Below, piece by piece: positions 32,286 to 43,445 of a DNA stretch of 64,000 nucleotides. The stretch is taken from the NCBI GenBank assembly GCA_964017065.1, contig OZ024792.1, positions 1,177,363 through 1,241,362 of the forward strand, given 5' to 3'. The translations under genes were made by a program, and so were the position numbers. A model generated the notes under the pieces. That model was given only the letters and a program-made list of their open reading frames with translations, did not search any database and was not told the origin of the DNA. This stretch comes from Haliclona indistincta (Eukaryota; Porifera; Demospongiae; Haplosclerida; Chalinidae). How positions within the stretch are numbered: the stretch's first letter is position 1; each line of letters begins with the position of its first letter.

Positions 32286-34059
32286 ATGTCAAACAGCAAT
32301 GCCTGTGTTCTCCTAGCTGTGGTACTGTTGGCTACCAGCTGTGTATCATTGGCTTGTGAGTGTGAAGAGAATGGAGAAATAAACTGGACCTGCTGTTGCC
32401 AGAAGCACATCAGGATGTTTGGAGGAAAAGTACACTGTGATTTTAATCGTGGCTCTAATGACACTACCCTTGTCAGCATTCGTGAGTGATTCCTACTGTG
32501 TGACACACAGTGACAAGAGCAACACATCTATAGTGATTGGAGGGATGTGTCCTATTGTTTGTAGTCAGTTTTCAAGACGGCTAACAGATGATCTGAACAT
32601 GTGTGAAGAAGCCAATCGAGCAGGAGTGCTCTGTGGCAAATGCTCTCCAGGTTACTCATTAGTTGTCAACTCGTTCCAATACTCGTGTCTTAATACTACA
32701 CAACATTGTTATGACATCAACTGGCTTGTGTACTTTGTAGAGCAGTTTCTGCCTCTTACTGTGGTGTATCTAATAGTTGTGCTCTGTAACATTCGAGCCA
32801 TGGATGAGAGAGCCAATGCCTTCATTCTTCATGCACAAGTAGTTTCATTGAATTATAACCTTCTTGACTTATATCGAGTGTGGGTATTGGTGCTACCACA
32901 TGAATATAGAAACAGCTCTTTACCGATAGGACTGACAAAGGCAATTAGTTATATTTACGGAGTGTGGAATCTTGATGTTGCTCAAGGTCTGTTCACTGGT
33001 GATCGTTGTCTTTCTGGTAATATTACGATACTGACAGCTTTCTGTTTGCAGTATGTGACAGCTCTTTTCCCTCTTGTACTAATGCTCATTACATACGTCT
33101 TAATTGAGTTGCACGCCAGAGACTTTCGGATTCTTGTTAAACTGTGGAGACCAATTCACAATTTTATAGCTCGTTTTCGACGCAAGCTAGATCAGAAAAC
33201 TTCAGTCATTGATGCTTTTGCAACTTTTCTTCTCCTTTCTTACACAAAGTTTACAATCGTATCATTTAACCTGTTAGCTCCCACACCGACAATGGACATC
33301 AATGGAACGAGGTTTTCACTGGTGCTCTTTTATAATGGAGAAGAGTACTTCACATCTAATCATGCTCCATATTTTGCAATGGCCATCTTTGTCCTACTCT
33401 TCGTGGTTCTTCCTCCTCCTATTCTATTGTTTGTTTACCCAACAAAGAAATTCCAACGATTTCTTGATAGATTCAATCTGAGGAGTCATTTTCTAACAAC
33501 ATTCACGGATGCATTTCAAGGTTGCTACAAGGACAGCAGCAATGGTGGACGAGATTGTCGGTTCTTTGCTGGACTATACTTTGCGGTTCGAATTGTAGTC
33601 TTTATAACGTATTGTATGTTTCGAAATTATTTCACAATTTACTCAATTCTTCAATTTAACATACTGACAATGATTGCTTTGTTTGCCATTTTCCGCCCTT
33701 ACAAAAAAGATATATTCAACAAACTTGATATACTCATTTTCTTATTCTTTGCTTTTGTGATTACGACAATTATCTTAGGAAGATCGTACATTGATCATCG
33801 TGAACCTAACATAGGAATTCAAAGTTTTTTTTATATAACGTTATGGGTTCCAGCACTAACTCTGCTCTGCTTCAAAATATTTCAGTTTTCTGTTCGCCTG
33901 TGCAAAAAGCGTCGAGGAGGATACACATTCTATTGAGATAGTTCACATTTTGGTCCTAACTCAAGTGTTCAGGATCGCCAATACAACCTCATCACTAAAC
34001 CCATTGCCAGTTCATCTGTATCACTGAGCTCTGACAGTGAGTCTGACTATCAAGACTAA
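32286..34059 (+). pseudogene. array member D (type I), two lesions
   Basis: Reads as a type I gene from ATG 32286, but an extra C in the GACACTACC(C)TTG stretch near 32466 shifts the frame after residue 60 or so, stopping at TGA 32487-32489. The shifted frame then stays open to TGA at 33934-33936, where sister genes have CGA (Arg) in the TTCTAT-CGA-GATAG context, removing the last 41 residues. The rest of the protein, including all membrane helices, is intact and nearly identical to C and E, so the damage is recent. A single sequencing error could explain only one of the two. Confidence 0.8.
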
Positions 34060-34696
34060 GTAACCATACAGTGTGTGTCATAACGTTTTATCATTTACTA
34101 TGTACATTTTGGTTACATAGTTACTTTTTAATCCATACTTGCACACTGCGCCATGTGGTTATTGTTTGCTGAAGAGGTGCTGAGCAGTTGCACGATCTAG
34201 AGTATGCTATAGCTACAATATCTTTCAATAACTGAAAGTTAAGTACAACAACAGTGTATTTGCGATCAACAGACTTTGCTGTAATAATTAATGTACGTCA
34301 TGGTATCAAACACATGCATGGTGCCTCTCATGCAGATATAACAGCTAGCCGACTAGGTGGAGTATCTGTCTGCGTCCATATTGTGGTAAACATGCTGTGG
34401 TAAAATATATAATGTTTGTCTCTGCCTACGAAATAAATGTTTTGAATAAGTCAAGCACTGCAAGCAGCTGCATATTGCATGTGTATATGTAAATTATTAT
34501 GATTATGAAAATAATATGTTTGTGCATTAAATAAAGTGCATGCTATTAAATTCATGACAGTAAATCACAACTTTCCTGTTAAGTTGTCACAAACCAACCT
34601 GTACATAGTACAGTACAGCAACCTATACATAGTTATAAATAGTACAGCAACCTGTACATATAGTACAGTTTTATCCCTTGTAGTGTCTGATCAAAC
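34060..34696. other. D-E spacer with type-1 upstream region
   Basis: Near copy of the C-D spacer, ending in three TACATAGTACAG-like repeats (one interrupted as TACATATAGTACAG) within 100 bp of E's ATG. No separate gene. Confidence 0.55.
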
Positions 34697-36469
34697 ATGT
34701 CAAACAGCGACGCCTGTGTTTTCCTAACTGTGGTACTGTTGGCTACCAGCTGTGTATCATTGGCTTGTGATTGTGAAGAGAATGGAGAAATAAACTGGAC
34801 CTGCTGTTGCCAGAAGCACATCAGAATGTTTGGAGGAAAAGTACACTGTGATTTTAATCATGGCTCTAATGACACTTCCTTGTCAGCATTTGTGAGTGAT
34901 TCCTATTGTGTGACACACAGTGACAAGAGCAACACATCTATAGTGATTGGAGGCTTGTGTCCTATTGTTGGTAGTCAGTTTTCAAGACGGCTAACAGATG
35001 ATCTGAACATGTGTGAAGAAGCCAATCGAGCAGGAGTGCTCTGTGGCAAATGCTCTCCAGGTTACTCACTAGTTGTCAACTCGTTCCAATACTCGTGTGT
35101 TAATACTACACAACATTGTCATGACATGAACTGGCTTGTGTACTTTGTAGAGCAGTTTCTGCCTCTTACTGTGGTGTATCTAATAGTTGTGCTCTGTAAC
35201 ATTCGAGCCATGGATGAGAGAGCCAATGCCTTCATTCTTTATGCACAAGTAGTTTCATTGAATTTTAACCTTCTTGACTTGCATCGATCATGGGTATTGA
35301 TGCTACCACTTGAATACAGAAACAGCTCTTTACCGATAGGACTGACAAAGGCAATTAGTTATATTTACGGAGTATGGAATCTTGATGTTGCTCAAGGTCT
35401 GTTCCCTGGTGATCTTTGTCTTTCTGGTAATATTACGATACTGACAGCTTTCTGTTTGCAGTATGTGACAGCTCTTTTCCCTCTTGTACTAATGCTCATT
35501 ACATACGTCTTAATTGAGTTGCACGCCAGAGACTGTCGGATTCTTGTTAAACTGTGGAGACCAATTCACAATTTTATAGCACGTTTTCGACGCAAGCTAG
35601 ATCAGAAAACTTCAGTCATTGATGCTTTTGCAACTTTTCTTCTCCTTTCTTACACAAAGTTTACAATCATATCATTTAACCTGTTAGCTTCCGGAGAAAT
35701 AATTGCCCTCAATGGAACGACGCTGTCAACAATACTTTTTTATAATGGAGAAGAGTACTTCACAAGTAAGCATGCTCCATACTTTGCTATAGCTATCTTT
35801 GTCCTCCTCTTCATAGTTCTTCCTCCTCCTATTCTATTGTTTGTTTACCCAACAAAGAAATTCCAACGATTTCTTGATAGATTCAATCTGAGGAGTCATT
35901 TTCTAACAACATTCACTGATGCGTTTCAAGGTTGCTACAAGGACAGCAGCAATGGTGGACGAGATTGTCGGTTCTTTGCTGGACTATACTTTGCGGTTCG
36001 AATTGTAGTCTTTATTACGTATTGTATGTTTCGAAATTATTTCACAATTTACTCAATTCTTCAATTTAGCATACTGACAATGATTGCTTTGTTTGCCATT
36101 TTCCGCCCTTACAAAAAAGATATATTCAACAAACTTGATATACTCATTTTCTTATTCTTTGCTTTTGTGATTACGACAATTATCTTAGGAAGATCGTACA
36201 TTGATCATCGTGAACCTAACATAGAAATTCAAAGTTTTTTCTATGTAACGTTATGGGTTCCTGCTCTAACTCTGCTCTGCTTCAAAATATTTCAGTTTTC
36301 TGTTCGCCTGTGCAAAAAGCGTCGAGGAGGATACACATTTTATCGAGATAGCTCACATTTTGGTCCTAACTCAAGTATTCAGGATCGCCAAGTTAACCTC
36401 ATCACTCAACCCATTACCAGTTCATCTGTATCACTGAGCTCTGACAGCGAGTCTGACTATCAAGACTAA
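34697..36469 (+). CDS. array member E (type I)
   Basis: Single-exon ORF of 590 aa. Signal peptide MSNSDACVFLTVVLLATSC ending at VSLA. Ectodomain with the CDCEENGEINWTCCCQKH start and the CGKCSPGYSLVVNSFQYSC end. It differs from C and D mainly in the loop before the fifth helix (LLASGEIIALNGTTLSTILF) while its 3' half (from KDSSNGGRDCRFF to the stop) is almost letter-for-letter the C/D sequence. Tail ends SSDSESDYQD. Upstream GTACATAGTAC block as in D and F. Confidence 0.87.
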   Translation: MSNSDACVFLTVVLLATSCVSLACDCEENGEINWTCCCQKHIRMFGGKVHCDFNHGSNDTSLSAFVSDSYCVTHSDKSNTSIVIGGLCPIVGSQFSRRLTDDLNMCEEANRAGVLCGKCSPGYSLVVNSFQYSCVNTTQHCHDMNWLVYFVEQFLPLTVVYLIVVLCNIRAMDERANAFILYAQVVSLNFNLLDLHRSWVLMLPLEYRNSSLPIGLTKAISYIYGVWNLDVAQGLFPGDLCLSGNITILTAFCLQYVTALFPLVLMLITYVLIELHARDCRILVKLWRPIHNFIARFRRKLDQKTSVIDAFATFLLLSYTKFTIISFNLLASGEIIALNGTTLSTILFYNGEEYFTSKHAPYFAIAIFVLLFIVLPPPILLFVYPTKKFQRFLDRFNLRSHFLTTFTDAFQGCYKDSSNGGRDCRFFAGLYFAVRIVVFITYCMFRNYFTIYSILQFSILTMIALFAIFRPYKKDIFNKLDILIFLFFAFVITTIILGRSYIDHREPNIEIQSFFYVTLWVPALTLLCFKIFQFSVRLCKKRRGGYTFYRDSSHFGPNSSIQDRQVNLITQPITSSSVSLSSDSESDYQD

Positions 36470-37128
36470 GTACATGTAACCATACAGTGTGTGTCATAAC
36501 GTTATAATATTATAATTTACTATGTACGTTTTGGTTACATAGTTACTTCTTAATCCATACTTGCACGCTGCAGAGGTGCTGAGCAGTTGCACGATCGAGA
36601 ATAATGCTATCTATATATCTTTCAATAACTGAAAGTACAACAACAGTGTATTTGCGATCAACAGACTTTGCTGTAATAACTAATGTATGTCGTAGTATCA
36701 TCCATTACTAACTAACATCAAAAACTGTGTGTTTACTACTCTCAACACATGCATGGTACCTCTCATGCAGATATAACTGCTGGCCGACTAGGTGGGGTGT
36801 CTGTCTGCGTCCATATTGTGATAAACATGCTGTGGTAAATATATACTGTTTGTCTCTACCTACGAAATAAATGTTTTGAATAAGTCAAGCACTGCAAGCA
36901 GCTGCATATTGCATGTGTATATGTAAATTATTATGATAATGAAAATAACATGTTTGTGTATTAACTAAAGTGCATGCTATCAAATTGATGACAGTAAATC
37001 ACAACTTTCCTGTTAAGTTGTCACAAACCAACCTGTACATAGTACAGTACCGCAACCTATACATAGTTATAAATAGTACAGCAACCTGTACATAGTACAG
37101 TTTTATCCCTTGTAGTGTCTGACCAAAC
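36470..37128. other. E-F spacer with type-1 upstream region
   Basis: Third copy of the same spacer, with a small deletion (the GCGCCATGTG stretch of the other copies is missing near 36568). It again ends in TACATAGTACAG repeats. Confidence 0.55.
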
Positions 37129-38904
37129 ATGTCAAACAGCAACGTCTGTGTTTTTCTAGCTGTGGTACTGTTGGCTACCAGCTGTGTATCATTGGCTTGT
37201 GAGTGTGAAGAGAATGGAGAAATAAACTGGACCTGCTGTTGCCAGAAGCACATCAGGATGTTTGGAGGAAAAGTACACTGTGATTTTAATCATGGCTCTA
37301 ATGACACTACCTTGTCAGCATTTGTGAGTGATTCCTACTGTGTGACACACAGTGACAAGAGCAACACATCTATAGTGATTGGAGGGTTGTGTCCTATTGT
37401 TGGTAGTCAGTTTTCAAAATGGCTAACAGATGATCTGAACATGTGTGAAGAAGCCAATCGAGCAGGAGTGCTCTGTGGCAAATGCTCTCCAGGTTACTCA
37501 CTAGTTGTCAACTCGTTCCAATACTCGTGTGTTAATACTACACAACATTGTCATGACATCAACTGGCTTGTGTACTTTGTAGAGCAGTTTCTGCCTCTTA
37601 CTGTGGTGTATCTAATAGTTGTGTTCTGTAACATTCGAGCCATGGACGAGAGAGCCAATGCCTTCATTCTTTATGCACAAGCAGTTTCTCTAAATTTTAA
37701 CCTTCAGGACTTATATCGGAATTGGTTGTTAGTACTACCACATAAATATAGAAACAGCACTTTACCGATAGGACTGACAAAGGCAATTAGTTATATTTAC
37801 GGAGTGTGGAATCTTGATGTTGCTCAAGGTCTGTTCACTGGTGATCTTTGTCTTTCTGGTAATATTACGATACTGACAGCTTTCTGTTTGCAGTATGTGA
37901 CAGCTCTTTTCCCTCTTGTACTAATGCTCATTACATACATCTTAATTGAGTTGCACGCCAGAGACTGTCGGATTCTTGTTAAACTGTGGAGACCAATTCA
38001 CAATTTTATAGCTCGTTTTCGACGCAAGCTGGATCAGAAAACTTCAGTCATTGATGCTTTTGCAACTTTTCTTCTCCTGTCTTACACAAAGTTTACAATC
38101 GTATCATTTAACCTGTTAGCTTCATCACAAACAACTACCATCAATGGAACGAGATTTTCACTGGTGCTCTTTTATGATGGAGAGTTTGACTACTTTTCAG
38201 CCAAGCATGCACCATATTTTGCAATGGCCATCTTTGTCCTACTCTTCTTAGTTCTTCCTCCTCCTATTCTATTGTTTGTTTACCCAACAAAGAAATTCCA
38301 ACGATTTCTTGATAGATTCAATCTGAGGAGTCATTTTCTAACAACGTTCACTGATGCATTTCAAGGTTGCTACAAGGACAGCAGCAATGGTGGACGAGAT
38401 TGTCGGTTCTTTGCTGGACTATACTTCGTAGTTCGAATTATCATCTTTGCCACATATTCCTGGTTGGACTATTACACTATATACTCCATTAATCAAAGTA
38501 CAATGTTCATAATGATTGCTTTGTTTGCAATATTTCGACCATATAAAAGAGACATACTCAACAAACTCGACATACTCATCATATTATTCTTTGCTTTTGA
38601 GATTACGCTAATTACCTGGGGAAAATCTTACTTTGATCGCCATTACACTTCATTAACACTTTTTACAATATTCTATATCATCTTATGGCTTCCAGCTCTT
38701 ACTCTGCTCGGCTTCAAAATATTTCAGATTTCTGTTCGTCTGTGCAAAAAGCATCGAAGTGGATACAAATTTTATCGAGATAGCTCACATTTTGGTCCTA
38801 ACTCAATTATTCAGGATCGCCAATACAACCTCATCACTCAACCCATTGCAGGGACCTCAACAGCATCACTGAGTACAGACAGTGACTCTGATCATCAAGA
38901 TTGA
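37129..38904 (+). CDS. array member F (type I), mosaic
   Basis: Single-exon ORF of 591 aa. The 5' part and upstream region match D and E (signal peptide MSNSNVCVFLAVVLLATSC, KHIRMFGGKVHCDFNHGSND). The loop before helix 5 and the C-terminal end follow the G/K pattern (LLASSQTTTINGTRFSLVLF, YDGEFDYFSAKHAPYF, tail QPIAGTSTASLS). The segment between (about 38440-38760) is the most diverged of any type I gene (SWLDYYTIYSINQSTMFIM, GKSYFDRHYTSLTLFTIFY). Looks like a recombinant between two type I lineages. Confidence 0.85.
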   Translation: MSNSNVCVFLAVVLLATSCVSLACECEENGEINWTCCCQKHIRMFGGKVHCDFNHGSNDTTLSAFVSDSYCVTHSDKSNTSIVIGGLCPIVGSQFSKWLTDDLNMCEEANRAGVLCGKCSPGYSLVVNSFQYSCVNTTQHCHDINWLVYFVEQFLPLTVVYLIVVFCNIRAMDERANAFILYAQAVSLNFNLQDLYRNWLLVLPHKYRNSTLPIGLTKAISYIYGVWNLDVAQGLFTGDLCLSGNITILTAFCLQYVTALFPLVLMLITYILIELHARDCRILVKLWRPIHNFIARFRRKLDQKTSVIDAFATFLLLSYTKFTIVSFNLLASSQTTTINGTRFSLVLFYDGEFDYFSAKHAPYFAMAIFVLLFLVLPPPILLFVYPTKKFQRFLDRFNLRSHFLTTFTDAFQGCYKDSSNGGRDCRFFAGLYFVVRIIIFATYSWLDYYTIYSINQSTMFIMIALFAIFRPYKRDILNKLDILIILFFAFEITLITWGKSYFDRHYTSLTLFTIFYIILWLPALTLLGFKIFQISVRLCKKHRSGYKFYRDSSHFGPNSIIQDRQYNLITQPIAGTSTASLSTDSDSDHQD

Positions 38905-39370
38905 GTTACCACAGTGTGTTGATGTTGGTATGCTACAAATATACTTGTACGGTCTATGCTTTGATACTGTGTTAAGTTGTTTACAATTAGCACGTTGGCA
39001 TTTATTTGGAGCAAATAAACCACAACATTTTCTGTCTGTTATTCTATTAGCTATAGTGATGTAGTAATTTTATTTTTGTAATCGCAGTTCAATAATTTGA
39101 AACTAATATCATTGTTGGTAATGATACAAAAAGGCTTGATCTGGTGTGTTAGGCTTTAGATGCTATACCCCAAAATTTGAGGAAATATTTACACCTGTTC
39201 CGTCAGTATACACGCACAATTTTTTATTGTAAACAACTGCATAATATTATTGAAAAAACTGTTTATACAAACAATGAACAAGATGTCACATCCTAAAAAC
39301 TACAGTTTTTGTAACACTCCTGTTATGATAATAATATGCAGGGATGACGTCGAATTAAGATGGCGGCTAT
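38905..39370. other. F to G'-fragment spacer
   Basis: Unlike the other spacers. Ends with a short block GGGATGACGTCGAATTAAGA followed by TGGCGGCTAT, a repeat terminus also seen near 44.87 and 48.7 kb. No gene seen. Confidence 0.4.
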
Positions 39371-39486
39371 ATGAGGAGTCATTTTTTAACAACTTTCACT
39401 GATGCATTTCAAGCTTGCTACAAGGACAGCAGCAATGGTGGACGAGATTGTCGGTTCTTTGCTAGTTTAGTTCGAATTATCATCTT

Positions 39487-40745
39487 TGCCATATATTAGG
39501 GAGGCACGGTAGTGACTCCCTATGTAGGGATGAACGAGAAAACAAGATGGCGGCTACATACAATGTATTAGCGTTCAAACGCTGATATTTCGCCTGGTGT
39601 TGAATTTTATACGTCTTTAGACACTTAGATCTGCTCTCTGGCGTTGCCCCATCTTACAGTAGCAAGGAGATTGCTCGAAATTGTTACTAAAGTGACGAAC
39701 CTGGAAACGGTGAAAATCGAGTTTCGTCATCTTCGTTTTCTTCTTTCTTTCTTCTTTCTTTCTTTCTTTCTTCCACTCGCCTAGCGCCTTTACGCGAGCA
39801 GTGCCGAGACCAAAACATCCACGAACAGTCGTGAAATTCTCCTGGCATGTGCCTTTTGAGCTTTGTTTTTAGCGTAACGGCGATCTAATTTCCGCGATTT
39901 CTCGATCGTGATCCATTGTCAGCTTAGTGTAGACGCCATTATTGTGATTGCGCAATACGCACGTGACCAAGCAATGGGTAGCGCACGTGACCAAGCAGCT
40001 AAAGTATCGCTGCGCCGTGTGGATCACTATCAGGGAGAACACACATCCGGTATTTGTCTGGAGTCTTCGAAGAACGGTAAGATCGTGTAGGATCGCCATT
40101 CTGCACTTGCCAGACAATTATAACCGCCGTATAATAGCAAGAGTATATAGCAAACAAGTGTGGGCGGGGCTCGTATGCACTGCATGCATGCGTAGCTGTA
40201 GTAGACCTGATACGTACAGCTTAACAATTTTAGCTGCAAGTTTAAGAAAAGCCATCAACAACCGGAATACTAAACTAATGGTGGAAACAAAGACTTCTCT
40301 GTACATGCATGAAATTGAACTGCACTTCACTAAAAAGAAAAAAGGACACAAACAAGAAATTAAAAAGATTTCTATCGAAATCAAAAGGATGTAGTGATGA
40401 AGAAATCTACCACTGGTTCACAATGTAAACCAACAAGGAACAAGCATAGAATGGTAACACGATTTACTTGCTAACAGACCATAGATCCCTACATCAGTGG
40501 CTGTACATAAGATCAATGTTTTGTCACAAGCTGAATTCTATTCAAAGTGTCAGTCAACAGTAAATAGCTTAACTAGCTATAGTCTGGCCACAGCAGCCAC
40601 TGATGTAGGGATCTATGGTCTGTTAGCAAGTCAATCGTGTTACCATTCTATGCTTGTTCCTTGTTGGTTTACATTGTGAACCAGTAGATTTCTTCATCAC
40701 TACATCCTTTTGATTTCGATAGAAATCTTTTTAATTTCTTTACCT
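39487..40745 (+). mobile_element. composite repeat, copy 1
   Basis: Starts near AGGGAGGCACGGTAGTGACT and ends with the foldback at 40354-40740. A reverse-oriented copy of the whole arrangement lies at 58986-60234. The left terminus contains AAGATGGCGGC (39544-39554). No intact ORF; there is a CTTT-rich tract at 39738-39772. It splits the G' remnant. Non-autonomous, class uncertain; exact ends are approximate. Confidence 0.7.
40354..40740. repeat. foldback module of the composite repeat, copy 1
   Basis: AAGAAATTAAAAAGATTTCT at the left pairs with AGAAATCTTTTTAATTTCTT at the right. Arms of about 145 bp continue through CATAGATCCCTACATCAGTG. The loop of about 90 bp contains ATCAATGTTTTGTCACAAGC. 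Confidence 0.85.
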
Positions 40746-41182
40746 TGTTTGACTAATACACAATAATTATTATACTCAGTTATTCAGCTAGATCACAATG
40801 TTCATAATGGCTGCTTTGTTTGCAATCTTTCGTCCGTACAAAAGTCAATAAACTTGACACATTCCTTTTTTATTCTTTACCTTTGCAATTGTTTATTCTT
40901 TACCTTTGCAATTGCACTACATGTAATAGATTGTACAATGAACACAATAAACCTTCGTTACCAGTTCTTATTAGTTTCTATGCCGTTCTGTTGCTTCCGC
41001 TTTTAATGCTGATCTGTTTCAGTCTATTTCAGGTTTTCATTTACCTTTGCAAAAAGTGTCAAAGAGGTTGCACATTTTGTAAAGATAGTGAGCCTAACTC
41101 AAAATCACCAATGCAACCTCATTGCTCAACTCACTACCAAGACATCAGTATCACTGAGCTCAGACAGCGAGTCCATCTAGAA

Positions 41183-41663
41183 TGACTAACTAAAAGCAGC
41201 TAACCGCATGTTTTTGTGCATGGAACTTACTGCACGTGATTTGACAAGTTTTTTTAGAATCTGCATCTGTTTGATTATTAATTTTACTGAAAATAGTTAT
41301 AAACCGACATATGGGACATCATTAGATGTTATCTTCCAATTTGAAACATGGCTTGAACAGATGTTGGATTTCCTCATAGCAATGATAGCACATAGTGTTT
41401 ATCTTATTACATGCATGACTACTAGTCCAATTCACTTATGGAAAATGAAAGCATGTTTTCCACACATGATCAACAAGCAGCTATAACTCAGTCATGTTGA
41501 TATAAAAACACACTTGATAATGAACAAAGATCAAACTGAAACCGATCTGAGGTTAATGCTTATTTTAAAGTAAATGTGAATTTACGGTTTTTGCTTTCAA
41601 CCACAATGTTGTCATAAAGTCAACTATTCGCTATACAGTACAAGCAGTTGTCTCTGACCAAAC
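41183..41663. other. spacer with type-2 upstream region of G
   Basis: Shared with the sequences before I (45140-45525) and K (53110-53489): ATGGCTTGAACAGATGTTGG, CATGATCAACAAGCA, ACAAAGATCAAACTGAAACC and TTTACGGTTT(A/T)TGCTTTCAA. This is a different upstream class from that of D-F; it lacks the GTACATAGTAC repeats. Confidence 0.55.
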
Positions 41664-43445
41664 ATGTCAAACAGCAACGCTTGCTTTTTCCTAGCTGTGG
41701 TACTGTTGGCTACCAGCTGTGTATCATTGGCTTGTGAGTGTGAAGAGAATGGAGAAATAAACTGGACCTGCTGTTGCCAGAAACACGTCAGAATGTTTGG
41801 AGGAAAAGTCTACTGTGACTTTGATCATGGGTCTAATGACACTACCTTGTCAGCATTCGTGAGAGATTCCTACTGTGTGACACACAGTGACAAGAGCAAC
41901 ACATCTATAGTGATTGGAGGGCCGTGTCCTATTGTTGGTAGTCAGTTCTCTAACAAACAGAAACTAACAGATGATCTGAACATGTGTGAAGAAGCCAATC
42001 GAGCAGGAGTGCTCTGTGGCAAATGCTCTCCAGGTTACTCACTAGTTGTCAACTCGTTCCAATACTCGTGTGTTAATACTACACAACATTGTCATGACAT
42101 CAACTGGCTTGTGTACTTTGTAGAGCAGTTTCTGCCTCTTACTGTGGTGTATCTAATAGTTGTGCTCTGTAACATTCGAGCCATGGATGAGAGAGCCAAT
42201 GCCTTCATTCTTTATGCACAAGTAGCTTCTATGAATTATAACCTTCTTGACTTATATCGAGTGTGGGTATTGGTGCTACCACATGAATATAGAAACAGCT
42301 CTTTACCGATAGGACTGACAAAGGCAATTGGTCATTCTTACGGAGTGTGGAATCTTGATGTTGCTCAAGGTCTGTTTGCTGGTGGTCTTTGTCTTTCCGG
42401 TAATATTACGATACTGACAGCTTTCTGTTTGCAGTATGTGACAGCTCTTTTCCCTCTTGTACTAATGCTCATTACATACGTCTTAATTGAGTTGCATGCC
42501 AGAGACTGTCGGATTCTTGTTAAACTGTGGAGACCAATTCACAATTTTATAGCTCGTTTTCGACGCAAGCTAGATCAGAAAACTTCCGTCATTGATGCTT
42601 TTGCAACTTTTCTTCTCCTGTCTTACACAAAGTTTACAATCGTATCATTTAACCTGTTAGCTTCATCTCAAACAATTACCGTCAATGGAACGAGGTTTTC
42701 ACTGGTACTCTTTTATGATGGAGAGTTTGAATACTTTTCAGCCAAGCATGCACCATATTTTGCAATGGCCATCTTTGTCCTCCTCTTCGTGGTTCTTCCT
42801 CCTCCTATTCTATTGTTTCTTTATCCAACAAAGAAATTCCAACGATTTCTTGATCGATTCAATCTGAGGAGTCATTTTCTAACAACATTCACTGATGCAT
42901 TTCAAGGTTGCTACAAGGACAGCAGCAATGGTGGACGAGATTGTCGGTTCTTTGCTGGACTATACTTTGTAGTTCGAATTATCATCTTTGCCACATATTC
43001 CTTGATTCGAAACCCCTACACAATATACTCAGTTATTCAGAGCACTATGTTCATAATGGCTGCTTTGTTTGCCATCTTTCGTCCGTACAAAACAGACATA
43101 TTCAGCAAACTTGACTCATTGATTTTCCTATTCTTTGCTTTTGTGATTACATTGATTATTTTAGGAAGATCGTATATTGATCATAATGATGGTTTGTTAG
43201 GATTACAAATTTTGATATACATTATCTTATGGATTCCAGCTCTTACTCTGCTCTGCTTCAAAATATTTCAGTTTTCTGTTCGCCTGTGCAAAAAGCGTCG
43301 AGGAGGGTACACATTTTATCGAGATAGCTCACATTTTGGTCCTAACTCAAGTATTCAGGATCGCCAATACAACCTCATCACTCAACCCATTGCAGGGACC
43401 TCAACAGCATCATTAAGCTCCAGTGAGTCTGATTATCAAGACTGA
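41664..43445 (+). CDS. array member G (type I)
   Basis: Single-exon ORF of 593 aa. Signal peptide MSNSNACFFLAVVLLATSC. Ectodomain contains the two-residue-longer SNKQKLTDDLNMCEE variant seen also in I and K. Landmarks: YGVWNLDVAQGLFAGGLC, DAFATFLLLSYTKF, FYDGEFEYFSAKHAPYF, FTDAFQGCYKDSSNGGRDCR, RPYKTDIFSKLD. Tail RDSSHFGPNSSIQDRQ then TSTASLSSSESDYQD. First gene of a two-gene unit; its 3' neighbour is the type II pseudogene H, 290 bp downstream. Confidence 0.87.
   Translation: MSNSNACFFLAVVLLATSCVSLACECEENGEINWTCCCQKHVRMFGGKVYCDFDHGSNDTTLSAFVRDSYCVTHSDKSNTSIVIGGPCPIVGSQFSNKQKLTDDLNMCEEANRAGVLCGKCSPGYSLVVNSFQYSCVNTTQHCHDINWLVYFVEQFLPLTVVYLIVVLCNIRAMDERANAFILYAQVASMNYNLLDLYRVWVLVLPHEYRNSSLPIGLTKAIGHSYGVWNLDVAQGLFAGGLCLSGNITILTAFCLQYVTALFPLVLMLITYVLIELHARDCRILVKLWRPIHNFIARFRRKLDQKTSVIDAFATFLLLSYTKFTIVSFNLLASSQTITVNGTRFSLVLFYDGEFEYFSAKHAPYFAMAIFVLLFVVLPPPILLFLYPTKKFQRFLDRFNLRSHFLTTFTDAFQGCYKDSSNGGRDCRFFAGLYFVVRIIIFATYSLIRNPYTIYSVIQSTMFIMAALFAIFRPYKTDIFSKLDSLIFLFFAFVITLIILGRSYIDHNDGLLGLQILIYIILWIPALTLLCFKIFQFSVRLCKKRRGGYTFYRDSSHFGPNSSIQDRQYNLITQPIAGTSTASLSSSESDYQD

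Larger units (their letters stand above)
39371..41182 (+). pseudogene. array member G' (type I remnant split by a repeat)
   Basis: Left piece 39371-39499 matches the AGGAGTCATTTTCTAACAAC to ATCATCTTTGCCACATATT part of type I genes. The right piece begins at about 40768 (ATACTCAGTTATTCAG, ATGTTCATAATGGCTGCTTT) and runs into a diverged C-terminus (KCQRGCTFCKDSEPNSKSPM, ending SELRQRVHLE, stop about 41180). Between them lies the 1.25-kb composite repeat, inserted in the loop between helices 6 and 7. The 5' two thirds of the gene is missing. Confidence 0.8.

Noticed and set aside
40860..41185. 121-aa ORF at 40820-41185 as an independent small membrane protein gene
   Set aside because: It aligns in order with the C-terminal helices and tail of type I genes and is the right half of the split remnant G'.
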